Assembly: GCA_014607495.2 (NCBI GenBank)
Contig: CP053163.1
Span: forward strand, 3,328,716-3,392,715
Direction of reading: 5' to 3'
Source of the DNA: Carposina sasakii
Lineage: Eukaryota > Arthropoda > Insecta > Lepidoptera > Carposinidae
Length of the DNA stretch: 64,000 nucleotides
Under the pieces are notes generated by a model that had not been told where the DNA came from, made no database searches, and worked only from the letters and a program-made list of their open reading frames with translations. This document shows positions 30,946-41,645 of the stretch, piece after piece (position 1 is the stretch's first letter; the number at the start of each line of letters is the position of its first letter). Both the position numbers and the translations under genes were made by a program.

Positions 30946-31218
30946 AATCTTTATTGATAGTCGTGATTTAGTTAAAGACGCCAACAAAATAGAGCGTTAT
31001 TAACGCGGTACGGTGTAAGCGATTTATTCATACCGTTCATCCGTTCATAACGCTGTGTTAGAGCATCGCGTATCGTTCTGTTTGACAGGATAGGTATAGC
31101 CTAGTTCAATACAACACAGCGCGGTTGGAATGCTTTAACGCTCTAACGCACGTTAATTACGTCTTCTGTTTGCTGCGGGCTTAAATCAAACACATAGATA
31201 ACTCAATTATATATAATA

Positions 31219-31224
31219 TTTATT
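31219..31224 (-). terminator. poly(A) signal after the minus-strand array, copy 2
   Basis: AATAAA on the minus strand 10 bp past the last stop, as in copy 1. Confidence 0.5.
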
Positions 31225-31233
31225 TTTCATTAC

Positions 31234-31728
31234 TTAATCGAATTCGAGGATATTTTTATTTTCGATGTACCATTTTTTAATACAAAGTACATTTTTTAAA
31301 GCACAGTGCTTTGTGTGAAAAATACAATTAAAATCATAATCTTTACAATATTGGTTACATAATTGTAATAAATTACTACACCCCTTTTCTCCAACATCTT
31401 GTGGGTTACAATTTGGTGTCAATTCCGTCAACCACTTTATTTTTTCCCCACCTTTCATTAAAACTGTTTTATGCTGTAAGTATGGTGAGATAATACGTTT
31501 AAATTCTCTATAATCAATGTGTCCCTCACTCCAATAAATGCCACGATTTCTTTCTAACCATTTCACTTGCTTTTTTTCTTGTGAAGATAAGTAGTTAAAC
31601 GAATACGGCGGTTTAATTAAAAATGTTTGTGTATAACACGGAGTAGCTATCGCCATCTCTTTTATGATAAATTTATTGTTTAAATCTTTAAATCCTTGGA
31701 TATCAACTATTATTATATCAGGAGTCAT
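31234..31728 (-). CDS. 164-aa possible nuclease-fold protein, copy 2
   Basis: Protein identical to that of 16277-16771; four-base ATGA overlap with the capsid gene kept. Confidence 0.8.
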   Translation of the reverse strand: MTPDIIIVDIQGFKDLNNKFIIKEMAIATPCYTQTFLIKPPYSFNYLSSQEKKQVKWLERNRGIYWSEGHIDYREFKRIISPYLQHKTVLMKGGEKIKWLTELTPNCNPQDVGEKGCSNLLQLCNQYCKDYDFNCIFHTKHCALKNVLCIKKWYIENKNILEFD

Positions 31729-32939
31729 GATATTTTCTTGACTAGACTGCTCAATGGTTTATACTCGACTATGCAATCATTAAGGATAAGACAGTAAGCT
31801 GAAGTATTATCGGGTAAATCAGTATCACTCTCTATTTCTACTCTTACGTCCACTACAGCTCCCGTCTTCAAGTTATCTACTTGTCTAGAACAATCGATAA
31901 CAAACAACGAAGCAATATCCTTAAATTGTTTGAGGTTAAGTAAAGGTTCCATGCGACGTCCGAAGTAGGACTGTTGAAATTTAACATATTGCTCGTATAA
32001 TAAACCAACATTATCTTTAGAAAAACTTACATTAAGGTTTTCATATGGAAAATAAGTCGAATTAAGATAAACCTTAACCTCTCGTAAATTACAATGATCA
32101 AAACGAGACATATCTGCACTCGCATTATTTTTCCTGTTAGTTTGCAAACCTATTATGACATATCTAGGTTTTTCGATTTGAGTTGAAGTTTTAAGAGACC
32201 ACGTATGTTTTGTGGTTTTTGGTAATAAAGGATATTCGTATAGATCCCAATTTCTGAACACTAATTGTATGGATCTGTCTTTGTCTAAAACTTTTAACAA
32301 ATTAAGTTTTTCCCTATCAGATACCTTAACATGTGGAACACGCCAGATAATTTTGGTGATTTCGATATCGTCTAATACTTCACCTGTGCTCAGTTTCACA
32401 GCGTTCAGGTTAGTATTACTTCTCAACAAGATTAATTCATGTTTGCAGTTTATTATAACTTTTTTGTAATCTTCAGCGAATCCGAGAATATAAGAGAGGG
32501 GTATAGAAGCAGAAAAATAACCAGAATTTACATTTTTCGTACCATCAATATCCCATCCCCAAGCTTTAGACATTCTTGACTCGTTTTCATTCATAGAAAG
32601 TAATGATTTCATAGTAGTAGTGATACCTGCGTTCTTTATTTTATCAATTTCTATACCATTTAGCTCATACCGAATTTCTTGAAAGAAGTAAAGCAAAGGA
32701 TTATTTGTAAAATGAACACTCGTAGCTACGTCTTTGCTATCTTTTTTGTTTACGATAACTTTGCCTTCCAAATATAATGTACTCGCTGATGGTAATATGT
32801 ATAAATCTTGTTGATTAATAGGTATGCGAATCTCATCGTTCCTGTTGAAACTAGTTATATATGGTTTATAAGAATGAAATTCGATGCTGTCCACTGTATT
32901 ATCATAGACTGGGGTCGACAATATATCCAACATGTTCAT
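31725..32939 (-). CDS. major capsid protein, copy 2
   Basis: 404 aa, identical to the protein of copy 1 (16768-17982). No break. Confidence 0.9.
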   Translation of the reverse strand: MNMLDILSTPVYDNTVDSIEFHSYKPYITSFNRNDEIRIPINQQDLYILPSASTLYLEGKVIVNKKDSKDVATSVHFTNNPLLYFFQEIRYELNGIEIDKIKNAGITTTMKSLLSMNENESRMSKAWGWDIDGTKNVNSGYFSASIPLSYILGFAEDYKKVIINCKHELILLRSNTNLNAVKLSTGEVLDDIEITKIIWRVPHVKVSDREKLNLLKVLDKDRSIQLVFRNWDLYEYPLLPKTTKHTWSLKTSTQIEKPRYVIIGLQTNRKNNASADMSRFDHCNLREVKVYLNSTYFPYENLNVSFSKDNVGLLYEQYVKFQQSYFGRRMEPLLNLKQFKDIASLFVIDCSRQVDNLKTGAVVDVRVEIESDTDLPDNTSAYCLILNDCIVEYKPLSSLVKKIS

Positions 32940-33079
32940 TTTATCAATCCGATTTGTTTGAGAAAGTTTATGTTTTCCTGAGTAAGTTGAATTTTAGGTT
33001 TAGGTGTTCCTTTTGAGATAGCTTGATGTGAACTGAACTTTTTACTTTTTGAACTTACATATTTATTATAGACTATCAT
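32936..33079 (-). CDS. 47-codon micro-ORF, copy 2
   Basis: Same sequence and the same double ATGA chaining as 17979-18122. Confidence 0.7.
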   Translation of the reverse strand: MIVYNKYVSSKSKKFSSHQAISKGTPKPKIQLTQENINFLKQIGLIK

Positions 33080-33747
33080 TTTTTCTTGAGATGTAAATAA
33101 AGTTGTACTTCCTCACCCCTTAAATTAACTAAATTATTGTTTATATCCAACAACCTGATATTAACACTATTAATGTTGTTTTGATTGATTGGAAAATAAA
33201 TAATATTTTTTGGAACTTCTATGATTCTATATCCAGGTGGCACGTTTGGAGCGAACTCATAAATAATATGACTAGGTTCTCCGTTAATGAATGATCCGCT
33301 TACTATATCACATTCAACCCGTACCACTGTCGTTGATAAAATGTTTACAGGAAGATGTGACACATGTATTATATTAGCTTTGAGAGACTGTTTGTCAAAA
33401 CCCAACAATGATCCAAGTGAATTATTTTTCTCAAAATGAACATCCTTAGTGCAAAATATAGATGTTTTCAATGTATTATTGTTACAATTTAAATGAAAAG
33501 ATACATCTTTAATATTACTTTTTATGTAATCATTAATATCTTGAAGTTCGTACACTCCTTCTGGAATTTCAATTAATTTATTTTTGTCATAATAAAATTT
33601 ATTATTTCTACTGTCAATATTTGGAATAGAATTAAACGTAGACAAGTACACTAGAGCACATTCATATTCACCATCAAGTTGAAGAGTGGGTGAATAAAAC
33701 GTGGATAAGACAGATGAGTTTCCAGTTATGGATAGAGTAAAGGTCAT
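33076..33747 (-). CDS. penton-like minor capsid protein, copy 2
   Basis: 223 aa, identical to the copy 1 protein. Confidence 0.82.
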   Translation of the reverse strand: MTFTLSITGNSSVLSTFYSPTLQLDGEYECALVYLSTFNSIPNIDSRNNKFYYDKNKLIEIPEGVYELQDINDYIKSNIKDVSFHLNCNNNTLKTSIFCTKDVHFEKNNSLGSLLGFDKQSLKANIIHVSHLPVNILSTTVVRVECDIVSGSFINGEPSHIIYEFAPNVPPGYRIIEVPKNIIYFPINQNNINSVNIRLLDINNNLVNLRGEEVQLYLHLKKK

Positions 33748-33781
33748 TGTGAAAATGATAAATAAAATAACGAAGATTAAC

Positions 33782-34174
33782 TTATATAGACGTTTGCTGT
33801 TTATTCCAAAATCTTTCTAGAAATTTTATACATAAATGTCCACAGTTAACTTCATTAAAGTTTTGATATCTATTATAATTATATAAAATATTGTTATTCT
33901 CGAGATACTGAACTAGTTCTGTTGGTGGTTTCAGATTACCAAAACTATCGAAATATTCACAATAATTATTAACTTTGACGTAAGCTACCCAATGAGTACC
34001 ATTATTAACTTGATTATCTAAATTGACAATTCCGCATTCGTTGCGTTTTACTTTTGGTGGTAACTGATCTTTCATGAACACTCCGCGAAAATATGGAATA
34101 TTTTTTGTATACTTCAGAATATCTATATTACTCAAAGCACGCTTGGGTAGCCTCGTGATTAGTTTTTTGAACAA
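33782..34174 (-). CDS. adenain-like cysteine protease, copy 2
   Basis: 130 aa with His61, Asp76, Gln104 and Cys111. One silent difference from copy 1 (CCA for CCC in the IPYFRG proline codon). Confidence 0.92.
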   Translation of the reverse strand: MFKKLITRLPKRALSNIDILKYTKNIPYFRGVFMKDQLPPKVKRNECGIVNLDNQVNNGTHWVAYVKVNNYCEYFDSFGNLKPPTELVQYLENNNILYNYNRYQNFNEVNCGHLCIKFLERFWNKQQTSI

Positions 34175-34869
34175 TTTACAAATAATCCGCTTCCTTTTTT
34201 GTACGGTTTGATGTATAAACCTTTGCCTATTGATATTGTTTCCTTTCGTTGCGATTCAGGTCCCTGACGATTTTGTCGAATATCGTTGATGGTACGAGCT
34301 AACGTTGCTGCTCCTCCTGCCAAACTTCCTAAAGCTGATAATCCCGCAAATATCGGTATTAGAGGAAGAATTCCTCCTGTTTTGGGTAAAGGAATGATTC
34401 GTGGTACTCGGATTTTATGTTTATTAGAGTAAAGTTTCTTAGCAGCTAAATATGCATACTTTATAGCTGTGTTTGTATTTTTAGGTTTCTTTTTTCGAAT
34501 TTGAGATCGTATATTTGATACTAATTCTTTAAATGACTTAACACCCGCTCCCCTCTTTAATTTCGTTTTCATTACTTTACTCACTAACCATGATGCAAGT
34601 TTTTCCCCTTTACCTGCATCTTTCGATTTTAAGCGTTGTTTAGCCATATTAAGCAGTACTAAGTCTGCTTTATGTCTCACGGGTAAATCTGGATTATTAT
34701 ATGCAATATCGTGTTGCTTACAAGCCTCATCTAACGCGTTAATTCCTTTATCTCCGCGCAATAAGCGTTCTTGTAATCTGGTTCCTGGTCCACAATAGTT
34801 GTATCCAGGTAAATGTGCTTCAAATGGTAGATTATTTATGATTGTGTTAACAAGTCCTCCACCACGCAT
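34159..34869 (-). CDS. phospholipase A2-domain virion protein, copy 2
   Basis: 236 aa, YCGPGT and His53-Asp54 kept. One silent Arg-codon difference (CGT for CGC) from copy 1. Confidence 0.88.
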   Translation of the reverse strand: MRGGGLVNTIINNLPFEAHLPGYNYCGPGTRLQERLLRGDKGINALDEACKQHDIAYNNPDLPVRHKADLVLLNMAKQRLKSKDAGKGEKLASWLVSKVMKTKLKRGAGVKSFKELVSNIRSQIRKKKPKNTNTAIKYAYLAAKKLYSNKHKIRVPRIIPLPKTGGILPLIPIFAGLSALGSLAGGAATLARTINDIRQNRQGPESQRKETISIGKGLYIKPYKKGSGLFVNCSKN

Positions 34870-34925
34870 TGTCTAATAACTAATGTTAGAACATTTAATT
34901 ATACGCTAAATATATACCGGATTTA

Positions 34926-35864
34926 TTAATTTACTATAGCATTTTTATCAATCCAGCTATTACTATCATTGCTTAGACCAAGCCACTTCACAAATAATTT
35001 ATTACCTTTCTTTTTAATAACTCTCTCTATTAAATAAATATTATAATATTTAGTTTTTTGAAGTTCTTGTTCATAAAAAGCACCTAATATAGGTTGCTTT
35101 TGTTGGTCTTCTATTAAATAAGTTATAGGGCAGGTATTATTAACTTTTTTGATTGTAAATATTTCCGTTGACCAGTTTGGTGTGTACCCCTTTTCAAAAC
35201 ATTTTTTATATTTACTAATACGAACATAATCACCAACATCAAACTTATTTTTGAAATTATTCTTCTTGTTTTTATTTTGAGATTTTATAATATTTTTCAT
35301 TACTAGTACCGTGTTGGAAATATCGACATCTGTTGGTTTGAAGTTGGTGGTGCTATGTTTTGTGTTATTATATGTATACATTACATCATTCAGCTGCTTA
35401 CCTACCCATTTATAATTTCCATTTAGACTAAATTTTTTAAATAAGTTATTTTTTAATGTTTTAATAAATCGTTCAACTATAGACGCCTTTTTAGTCGAAT
35501 AAGTTGAATAATGTTTAATATTTACAGACAATAGCAACCTTCTAAAAACATCATTATAGAACTCTGTTCCCTTATCAGTTTGTAGATAATTAGGATGACG
35601 ATGATATTTTTGTAATATGCTTGCGAAGGCATTTGAGATTTCGGTTTTAGTTTTTGATTTTACCGGTACTGCCCAAGCAAATTTCGAGAAACAATCGATC
35701 ACAACTAAAATATAATTAAATCCTGAGTTAAACTTTTTTAAATCTTGGAAATCAATCAAATCAGCTTGCCATAAGTCATCAATTCCTTTCAACATAACAG
35801 ACCTTCGAATGAAATTCTTTCGCACAGCTTTATGAATTTCATTTACAACTTGTTGTTTTATCAT
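34926..35864 (-). CDS. DDE integrase with chromodomain, copy 2
   Basis: 312 aa, identical protein; Asp35, Asp97 and Glu131 present. Confidence 0.95.
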   Translation of the reverse strand: MIKQQVVNEIHKAVRKNFIRRSVMLKGIDDLWQADLIDFQDLKKFNSGFNYILVVIDCFSKFAWAVPVKSKTKTEISNAFASILQKYHRHPNYLQTDKGTEFYNDVFRRLLLSVNIKHYSTYSTKKASIVERFIKTLKNNLFKKFSLNGNYKWVGKQLNDVMYTYNNTKHSTTNFKPTDVDISNTVLVMKNIIKSQNKNKKNNFKNKFDVGDYVRISKYKKCFEKGYTPNWSTEIFTIKKVNNTCPITYLIEDQQKQPILGAFYEQELQKTKYYNIYLIERVIKKKGNKLFVKWLGLSNDSNSWIDKNAIVN

Positions 35865-36241
35865 TATGATGGTCTAACTCGATCCTTGTTCGTGTTACTG
35901 TAAATATTCTGAAGATACTGATCGATAAGATGTGGTATTGATGCTTTTAAAGCTTTTATCATTGTTTCAATGTTATGTAAAATATTTGCAGATGAATTGT
36001 TAAGCAAAGAGTCAACTTCCTCCTTCGTGTAAAATTTTGACACAATTTTGTCAACAGATTCTTTGTTTACAATGTCATCTGATTCAGTAGGCATTTTTAC
36101 ACCCCTCAATCTTGTTGATTTTAAATTAAATTCTCCATTTTCCGATTTCAGTATATTATTATTATTATTATTTTCATTTACAATCATATCCATAAATCGC
36201 ATTCTTTTATGAACGTGGTGTCCGAATTTATCGATATTCAT
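35864..36241 (-). CDS. 125-aa unknown protein, copy 2
   Basis: Identical to 20907-21284, with the same one-base TAATG junction to integrase. Confidence 0.7.
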   Translation of the reverse strand: MNIDKFGHHVHKRMRFMDMIVNENNNNNNILKSENGEFNLKSTRLRGVKMPTESDDIVNKESVDKIVSKFYTKEEVDSLLNNSSANILHNIETMIKALKASIPHLIDQYLQNIYSNTNKDRVRPS

Positions 36242-36305
36242 GTTGAGATTAAATAAGCTGAAAGGTTGAAAGTAAAGTGAACTAAACTAAGTTTTACATC
36301 AACAT

Positions 36306-37244
36306 TTATTGATTGACAATACCACTCTCACGTAATTCTTCTACAATAGATATTATTTCGTTATCTAGTCCAGTGTTACCAGCATCTTTGGATGCAATCA
36401 TCAACTTTAACCTATCAACAAGTTCGTTCGGATCATCCCAATATACAAAATCTACATTTTTCTTCCATTGCTTCTGAATAGGTAAACCTTCTCCTTTCCT
36501 TTGTGTGATAGTACTAGGTGACTCTTTACTCATACGGAATAGTGGTTTAATAATTTGCAAGTACTTCTGACCCTTATTACTTTTTATAGGTTTTTCTTGA
36601 TCATAGTCTCGTCGATGTGCATTAGTATCTATTAACATCGTCTTATATTTTTTAAAATCGTTACTTGTTATAATACTTAGATCAGGGGTTTTCTTGAGCA
36701 AAAGTTGTTTTAAGCCCGATGTAGTTTCATACGTCTTTCCTGCTACAGCAATACTGTTATCATTAAATTCGATTGGACTCGAACCAAGCATTAATTTTCC
36801 CTTCGTAATTCTTACTCCAAAAGGTACGTTATCTAGTACCTCAGAAGATAAAGACCACGATGATGTATTTTTTCCAACATAAGAATCCATAGACTTAAAA
36901 GATTCATTTCCGTCAGAAGTTTCATCATCAGTTTCATCGTTATTAATTTCTTCTTCCTCTGTTGCATAATCGTCATAAGTGATGCTTGATTTTCTTTTTA
37001 ATGTTTTATTCATAACCGACTTGTTCTCATCCTCCATTTTTGATGACATTAAGGGTTCACTTAATTTCTTATAAACCTTTGTGTTGTATTTGTGTTGAAC
37101 AATTTCGTTAAGAGGATCTGTTACAGGTTTGAAGACCGATTCCAATGTTTTGTTACGATCCATTTCGAGGTCACGCATTTTGCGAACTTTTCTCTTTACA
37201 GCTTCAGCAGCGTTCACAATTTTATGTTTTAATGATTGTTCCAT
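36306..37244 (-). CDS. 312-aa acidic coiled-coil protein, copy 2
   Basis: Identical to 21349-22287. A (TA)n run follows upstream at about 37307-37329. Confidence 0.78.
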   Translation of the reverse strand: MEQSLKHKIVNAAEAVKRKVRKMRDLEMDRNKTLESVFKPVTDPLNEIVQHKYNTKVYKKLSEPLMSSKMEDENKSVMNKTLKRKSSITYDDYATEEEEINNDETDDETSDGNESFKSMDSYVGKNTSSWSLSSEVLDNVPFGVRITKGKLMLGSSPIEFNDNSIAVAGKTYETTSGLKQLLLKKTPDLSIITSNDFKKYKTMLIDTNAHRRDYDQEKPIKSNKGQKYLQIIKPLFRMSKESPSTITQRKGEGLPIQKQWKKNVDFVYWDDPNELVDRLKLMIASKDAGNTGLDNEIISIVEELRESGIVNQ

Positions 37245-37353
37245 TTTGAAATTTGTTATGCTATCTACCGTGTGTCAATTGATAATAATATGGTAAGAAT
37301 AAAACATTCATATATATATATATATATTTATGTACATAATAAATATGTAAATA

Positions 37354-38121
37354 TCAATCAAAGACTACAAAAGTATCGAATTTATTACGATAGCATCCTT
37401 TGTTCTTGCTACAATCTTTGTTGATTACTAAGTAATTATATGGTTTCTCCCAAATTTTTGCACACATTTTCCGAAACTCAAACCACGTCATATCTGTGTA
37501 AGCATGTTCATCGTATATATGTTTCATGTTGATTTCGTCTTGCTTAAAAATAATAATTAAATTAGTATTATCCCTAATTAGTTGTTTAGGAATTTTACTG
37601 TAAGTTTGATTTAAATAGAAGGAATCTATATTTTTATGTCTACCCATTGCAAAATAATCTCGAACATTGCTTTGATTTTCACAAGCAATATCATCAAATA
37701 TTATTACAGAATGAGGTTTGGCATCATGTGTACTTAGTACTTGATCATTTTCACTAAACTTAAGAAATGATACACCAGACACTCTTTTCAAAACTGATTC
37801 AAGAAAAATATACTTTGGTTGATAAAGAGTTTTGGAATAAACATAAATATTATTGAACTTCAACCCCTTTTCATGTAAAATTAAACCAATCATTAAATTA
37901 GTCTTCCCACAATTCGAAGGCCCACAAATAATACAACGAATTGTATTCGGCAATAGTTTGTTATGACGATGACTTACATTTTGCGGTTCAACACAAATGT
38001 TTTTAACGCTTAATGTTTGAGGTTGCTTTACAAATTTCATAATGATTGTCTTCTTACCAATATGGTTGATAATGGAGGAATGATGCATATTATTTTTTGT
38101 TATATTATTATATATCTTCAT
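37354..38121 (-). CDS. FtsK/HerA-type packaging ATPase, copy 2
   Basis: Same Walker A (GPSNCGKT) and Walker B (VIIFDD). The likely true start is Met28 at 38040; the longer frame begins beside the retroposon scrap at 38119-38158. Confidence 0.92.
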   Translation of the reverse strand: MKIYNNITKNNMHHSSIINHIGKKTIIMKFVKQPQTLSVKNICVEPQNVSHRHNKLLPNTIRCIICGPSNCGKTNLMIGLILHEKGLKFNNIYVYSKTLYQPKYIFLESVLKRVSGVSFLKFSENDQVLSTHDAKPHSVIIFDDIACENQSNVRDYFAMGRHKNIDSFYLNQTYSKIPKQLIRDNTNLIIIFKQDEINMKHIYDEHAYTDMTWFEFRKMCAKIWEKPYNYLVINKDCSKNKGCYRNKFDTFVVFD

Positions 38122-38235
38122 CAGCCTATTGCAGTCCGTTGCTGGACATAGGGCTCCCTTATTATCTATATATATATATATATATTTAAGTATTTCATTC
38201 TCATATATCTTCTCACTATCGTAATATAAACACAG

Positions 38236-38559
38236 GTGGTTGGACGCAAAGTACGAATAAATATTATTAATGCAAGTACAAACATGACACTATGTAAAGA
38301 AGTTATTCAGTCATTAGATAAATCGATTATTCTAAAATATCTCACTAACGACATCAGAAAATGGTATATAAATGGTTTATTACCCCAAAGCATGATCGAA
38401 GACAAGGATATTCTTCCATACTTTACGCCATGTAACGGACACCCAACGAATCACAAATTAGAAGATTATGACGAACCAGACGGAGTACTACCGATGATCG
38501 CTTTTTGTTATTTATGCGAATGTGAAAACCAAAAACAAGTGGAGCGAGCTGATAATTAG
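38236..38559 (+). CDS. small plus-strand Polinton protein, copy 2
   Basis: Same as 23279-23602, including the GTG/ACACAG context and the internal ATG at codon 17 (38284). Confidence 0.6.
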   Translation: MVGRKVRINIINASTNMTLCKEVIQSLDKSIILKYLTNDIRKWYINGLLPQSMIEDKDILPYFTPCNGHPTNHKLEDYDEPDGVLPMIAFCYLCECENQKQVERADN

Positions 38560-38579
38560 AATAGACTTTTCACTTATAT

Positions 38580-38600
38580 ATAACTGAAAACTTCAGTTAT
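38580..38600. terminator. hairpin after the plus-strand gene, copy 2
   Basis: Nine-bp perfect stem ATAACTGAA/TTCAGTTAT. Confidence 0.45.
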
Positions 38601-38723
38601 GTCTGACTGAATGATAGTGGTTTTAATATTGTCAGGTTTTCAATAGTAGTTGAAAAAGATATAAACCTAATAAAATTAAATAAAAATTAAATAAAATCAA
38701 TCGCATAACAATTATGACTACAC

Positions 38724-38739
38724 GCAAGCATATGCTTGC
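38724..38739. repeat. perfect 16-bp palindrome, copy 2
   Basis: GCAAGCATATGCTTGC, as in copy 1. Confidence 0.6.
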
Positions 38740-38782
38740 TTACACGTTAAACACAGATCACCCAGTTCGAAGCATAGGGTTA

Positions 38783-39324
38783 GGTTAGGGCCCTGTTCCA
38801 CTAAATTTATTTCATGTACTGATTTTGATGTTGTACAATTGTCGCATTCAGATTGTACATTTAAATAGGTTCGGTTTATTAAAATTTATATCTGTTAATG
38901 GGAAAGCACCCGCTTGTAGTGAGCGAAGCGAAAACCTTGGTTAGGGCCCTGTTCCACTCTGTTAATGGGAAAGCACCCGCTTGTAGTGAGCGAAGCGAAA
39001 ACCTCGGTTAGGGCCCTGTTCCACTAAATTTATTTCATGTACTGATTTTGATGTTGTACAATTGTTGCATTCACATTTAAATAGGTTCGGTTTATTAAAA
39101 TTTATATCTGTTAATGGGAAAGCACTCCGCTTGTAGTGAGCGAAGCGAAAACCTTGGTTAGGGCCCTGTTCCACTCTGTTATTGGGAAAGCTACTCCACT
39201 TGTAGTGAGCGAAGCGAAAACCTTGGTTAGGGCCCTGTTCCACTCTGTTATTGGGAAAGCTACTCCACTTGTAGTGAGCGAAGCGACACGAAAAGTGGAG
39301 TAGCTTTCCCAATACCGTACTACT
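38783..39324 (-). repeat. right terminal inverted repeat, copy 2
   Basis: 542 bp, same extra module as the right end of copy 1; terminal hairpin at 39249-39314; ends CCGTACTACT directly before AACGCA. Confidence 0.9.
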
Positions 39325-39470
39325 AACGCAGTCTATTTACTCAACTTTGGACCCTAATATTTTGGAAACCAGACACTTCCCAGGTATGCTTCCATGGAGA
39401 AAAATGATCGTGATAATGAGGAGATTCCATAGTTTTCGGGAACGTTGACGACCAAAAATCGACCTGTATA
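39325..39470 (-). repeat. repeat A, copy A3, right part
   Basis: Starts with the second AACGCA and continues GTCTATTTACTCAACTTTGG to the end GACCTGTA. Joining it conceptually to 25901-26142 gives one repeat A like A4. Confidence 0.8.
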
Positions 39471-40012
39471 AAGTTCCTCAAGTCAACACCATGCAGAAGT
39501 CGTATTACCTATCACAACAAAGGCGTTCACATAAATAATGCGGAAAATATTATTTTCTTTCGCGAAAAACATTTGATCCCTGCCAGCCTTAAGCCTCGAG
39601 GCTAGGTAAGTAAATAAGTAGGGCATCATGGATCCTTGACACTCGGCGCCCAGTTCGCTAAACAAACAATTACTTGATGGCGAGGCCGTGATTCCCCTTG
39701 CGGTAAAACTGCATCATTTTTAATTAAGCACTTTATTATGCTAGCTGTAAATATGTCACCATAGCTAGAGTTAACTGGTATGTTGCATTAAGTTCGCCTG
39801 TGTATAATATTTTTAGTACAATAAAGAATTTTTTGTCTATCTAGTATCTAAGCACAAAGAATTCTATGAGGTAGCGGCAGCGGTCGTGATTAGAGAAAAA
39901 TTCAGTAAAGCTCGAGCTTCCTAGAATATCGGTCTTGTTTGAAGGAATACTTTAGTTATTGGCACCGTAAAGTGGGCAGGGTTTTGCGAGCGAACGACCG
40001 ACGATATACATA
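39471..40012. other. intergenic, no gene seen
   Basis: No supported gene. A 60-codon minus frame at 39483-39665 shows no motif. Confidence 0.4.
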
Positions 40013-40228
40013 CATACATATAATCACTTACGGGATAGGTAGAGCACCAAGGGCTGATAGAACCACATGGTGCCACTTCTGACCAATTTTGAGGGTATAG
40101 TTGAGATGTACAAGTTCGGTTAGTAGTGACGGGTGGTCAGCCCATTGCCTACAAAACACCAAGACCCTCTTGTCCCTCTACTGACTTGTACAGTATATCC
40201 GGGAAGAGAAGCAGCTGTAGTATTATAC
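40013..40228 (+). repeat. repeat D copy
   Basis: Inverse of 2621-2852: starts with a (TACA)n stretch, then GGGATAGGTAGAGCACCAAG and GGTGCCACTTCTGACCA, then the GACCCTCTTGTCCCTCTACT phrase. Confidence 0.65.
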
Positions 40229-40424
40229 GTTTTTTTTTCACTCCCAGAGCAGCATAGAAGATAAGCTTATATATACGAATCTTATTATAAGAACTCGCCG
40301 ATCTCCATTACATAACTAAGGTGGTGACACAGTTAGTTGTATCGACACAACTGCAATCGTACGTTAAAAAGCTTTTAAATTAAATCTAAGGGTTTATTAG
40401 TACCTTTGTCCTGTGATGATGCGG

Positions 40425-40600
40425 GGCTGTGCTAGAATCCATCACCTGCATCAACTTCCGAATATATCATAAGAATCGAGTAAGTAACTTGTCACTGGTC
40501 TTTTTCCCTATACTCAAGTGGCTGTATGATCGCGTTCGTGATCCTGCAGATCTGGCCACCCCATTTTGATAATACAGCTGTGTATGCATGAAGGTTTGTA
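40425..40600 (-). repeat. repeat C copy, minus
   Basis: TGATGCGGGGCTGTGCTAGA at the left and GATCTGGCCACCCCATTTTG at the right, the complement of repeat C ends. Confidence 0.6.
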
Positions 40601-41502
40601 CAAGTCGGAACAACACTGTAGTAATTTAGGTAGGTACAAACAACTTGGCGTAATTCAATCTAAACTTTTCCAAAGGCATTTTGCGATATCAATTTCATGA
40701 AACACTGATTTAATAAAAAGGGAGCACGGAGATGATGGGGTCGTCGACCTCTGGGTGGCGCAGACAGGGTGTCTCCACGAGGGCGGGTTTACGCAACTGT
40801 CGGGTAAATGTGACTTATTGAGAGGAACTGCCTACTTAGGAAATATATTCAACAGATGTGCTTGTAAGTGTATCAAAATGTTTTATACTGGCGACACATT
40901 ATTGTTCATGGTATATTTATAATAAAATACATAGGTACATATAGTCACGACTATTTTCTCCCAAAGTGCGTGAGCAAAAGTGTGCAAATTACGTACCCAC
41001 TACGTACCACATAATTTTTGTGTATGTTAAAAATATTTCATTTTATTTATGTAAGCATTACAAATTAGTGAAATTCTAAAGAAAGGTCAAGTTTTAATTT
41101 AAAACTAAAATATTTCTGTACAAGTAAGTTTTAGCGGAGGAGTGAATAGAAAACACCAACTTTATTTATGTATCTACAAAAAATCATAATAACCTAATTA
41201 ATAACTATAGTATGAGGAAAACTTCCATTTACGAGTATATACTTACCTACTCGAATACTAATATAACAGAAATACGATATAACCATATATTCAAAACACG
41301 TGTTCACTTAATACCGCATCAAGCAGAATACTAAATAAATTAATTAGGCTAATTGTCATCAATTACATACAGTATAATAATAATAACAGGATATATGTAA
41401 AAATCATATAAGTGCATTTGAGAAGTACATCATACCTATACTAGCATATTGCAAATGTTTAAACAAAACTTATACTTACGTCAATAAATAATTTTACATA
41501 CA
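40601..41502. other. intergenic, no gene seen
   Basis: AT-rich. Around 40943-41002 a decayed relative of the SINE-like repeat at 13050-13215 (TAGTCACGACTATTTTCTCC ... AAATTACGTACCCAC). Confidence 0.45.
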
Positions 41503-41645
41503 AACGGCTGTGTTCCCAACAATGGGGAAGCTAGAACTTCAAGATCATGAAGAAGATCACACAGCTATGTAAAATATCAGTGACAAGCTGCTAGCGGAAA
41601 TTGTGGATTAAACTCGCTGGCAACTCGGGATTTGTTCGGAAATCT
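41503..41645 (+). repeat. repeat C copy, truncated
   Basis: CGGCTGTGTTCCCAACAATG through GTGACAAGCTGCTAGC; the 3' half is missing or diverged. Confidence 0.55.

Larger units (their letters stand above)
26149..39324 (-). mobile_element. Polinton/Maverick (adintovirus-like) element, copy 2
   Basis: 13,176 bp, same orientation and gene set as copy 1 and nearly identical. Flanked by a perfect 6-bp duplication AACGCA (26143-26148 and 39325-39330) in a repeat A copy whose unfilled form is seen at 7101-7490 and 55393-55780. By eye it differs from copy 1 at an indel near 26959, an indel near 29052, a C/T near 29428, a T/G near 30453, a small change near 30475 and two synonymous sites at about 34094 and 34267. 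Like copy 1, it has no visible polymerase. Confidence 0.94.

Noticed and set aside
11191..39324. Interpretation as a single segmental duplication or assembly artefact
   Set aside because: Different flanking sequence, different target duplications and different positions in repeat A point to two insertions.
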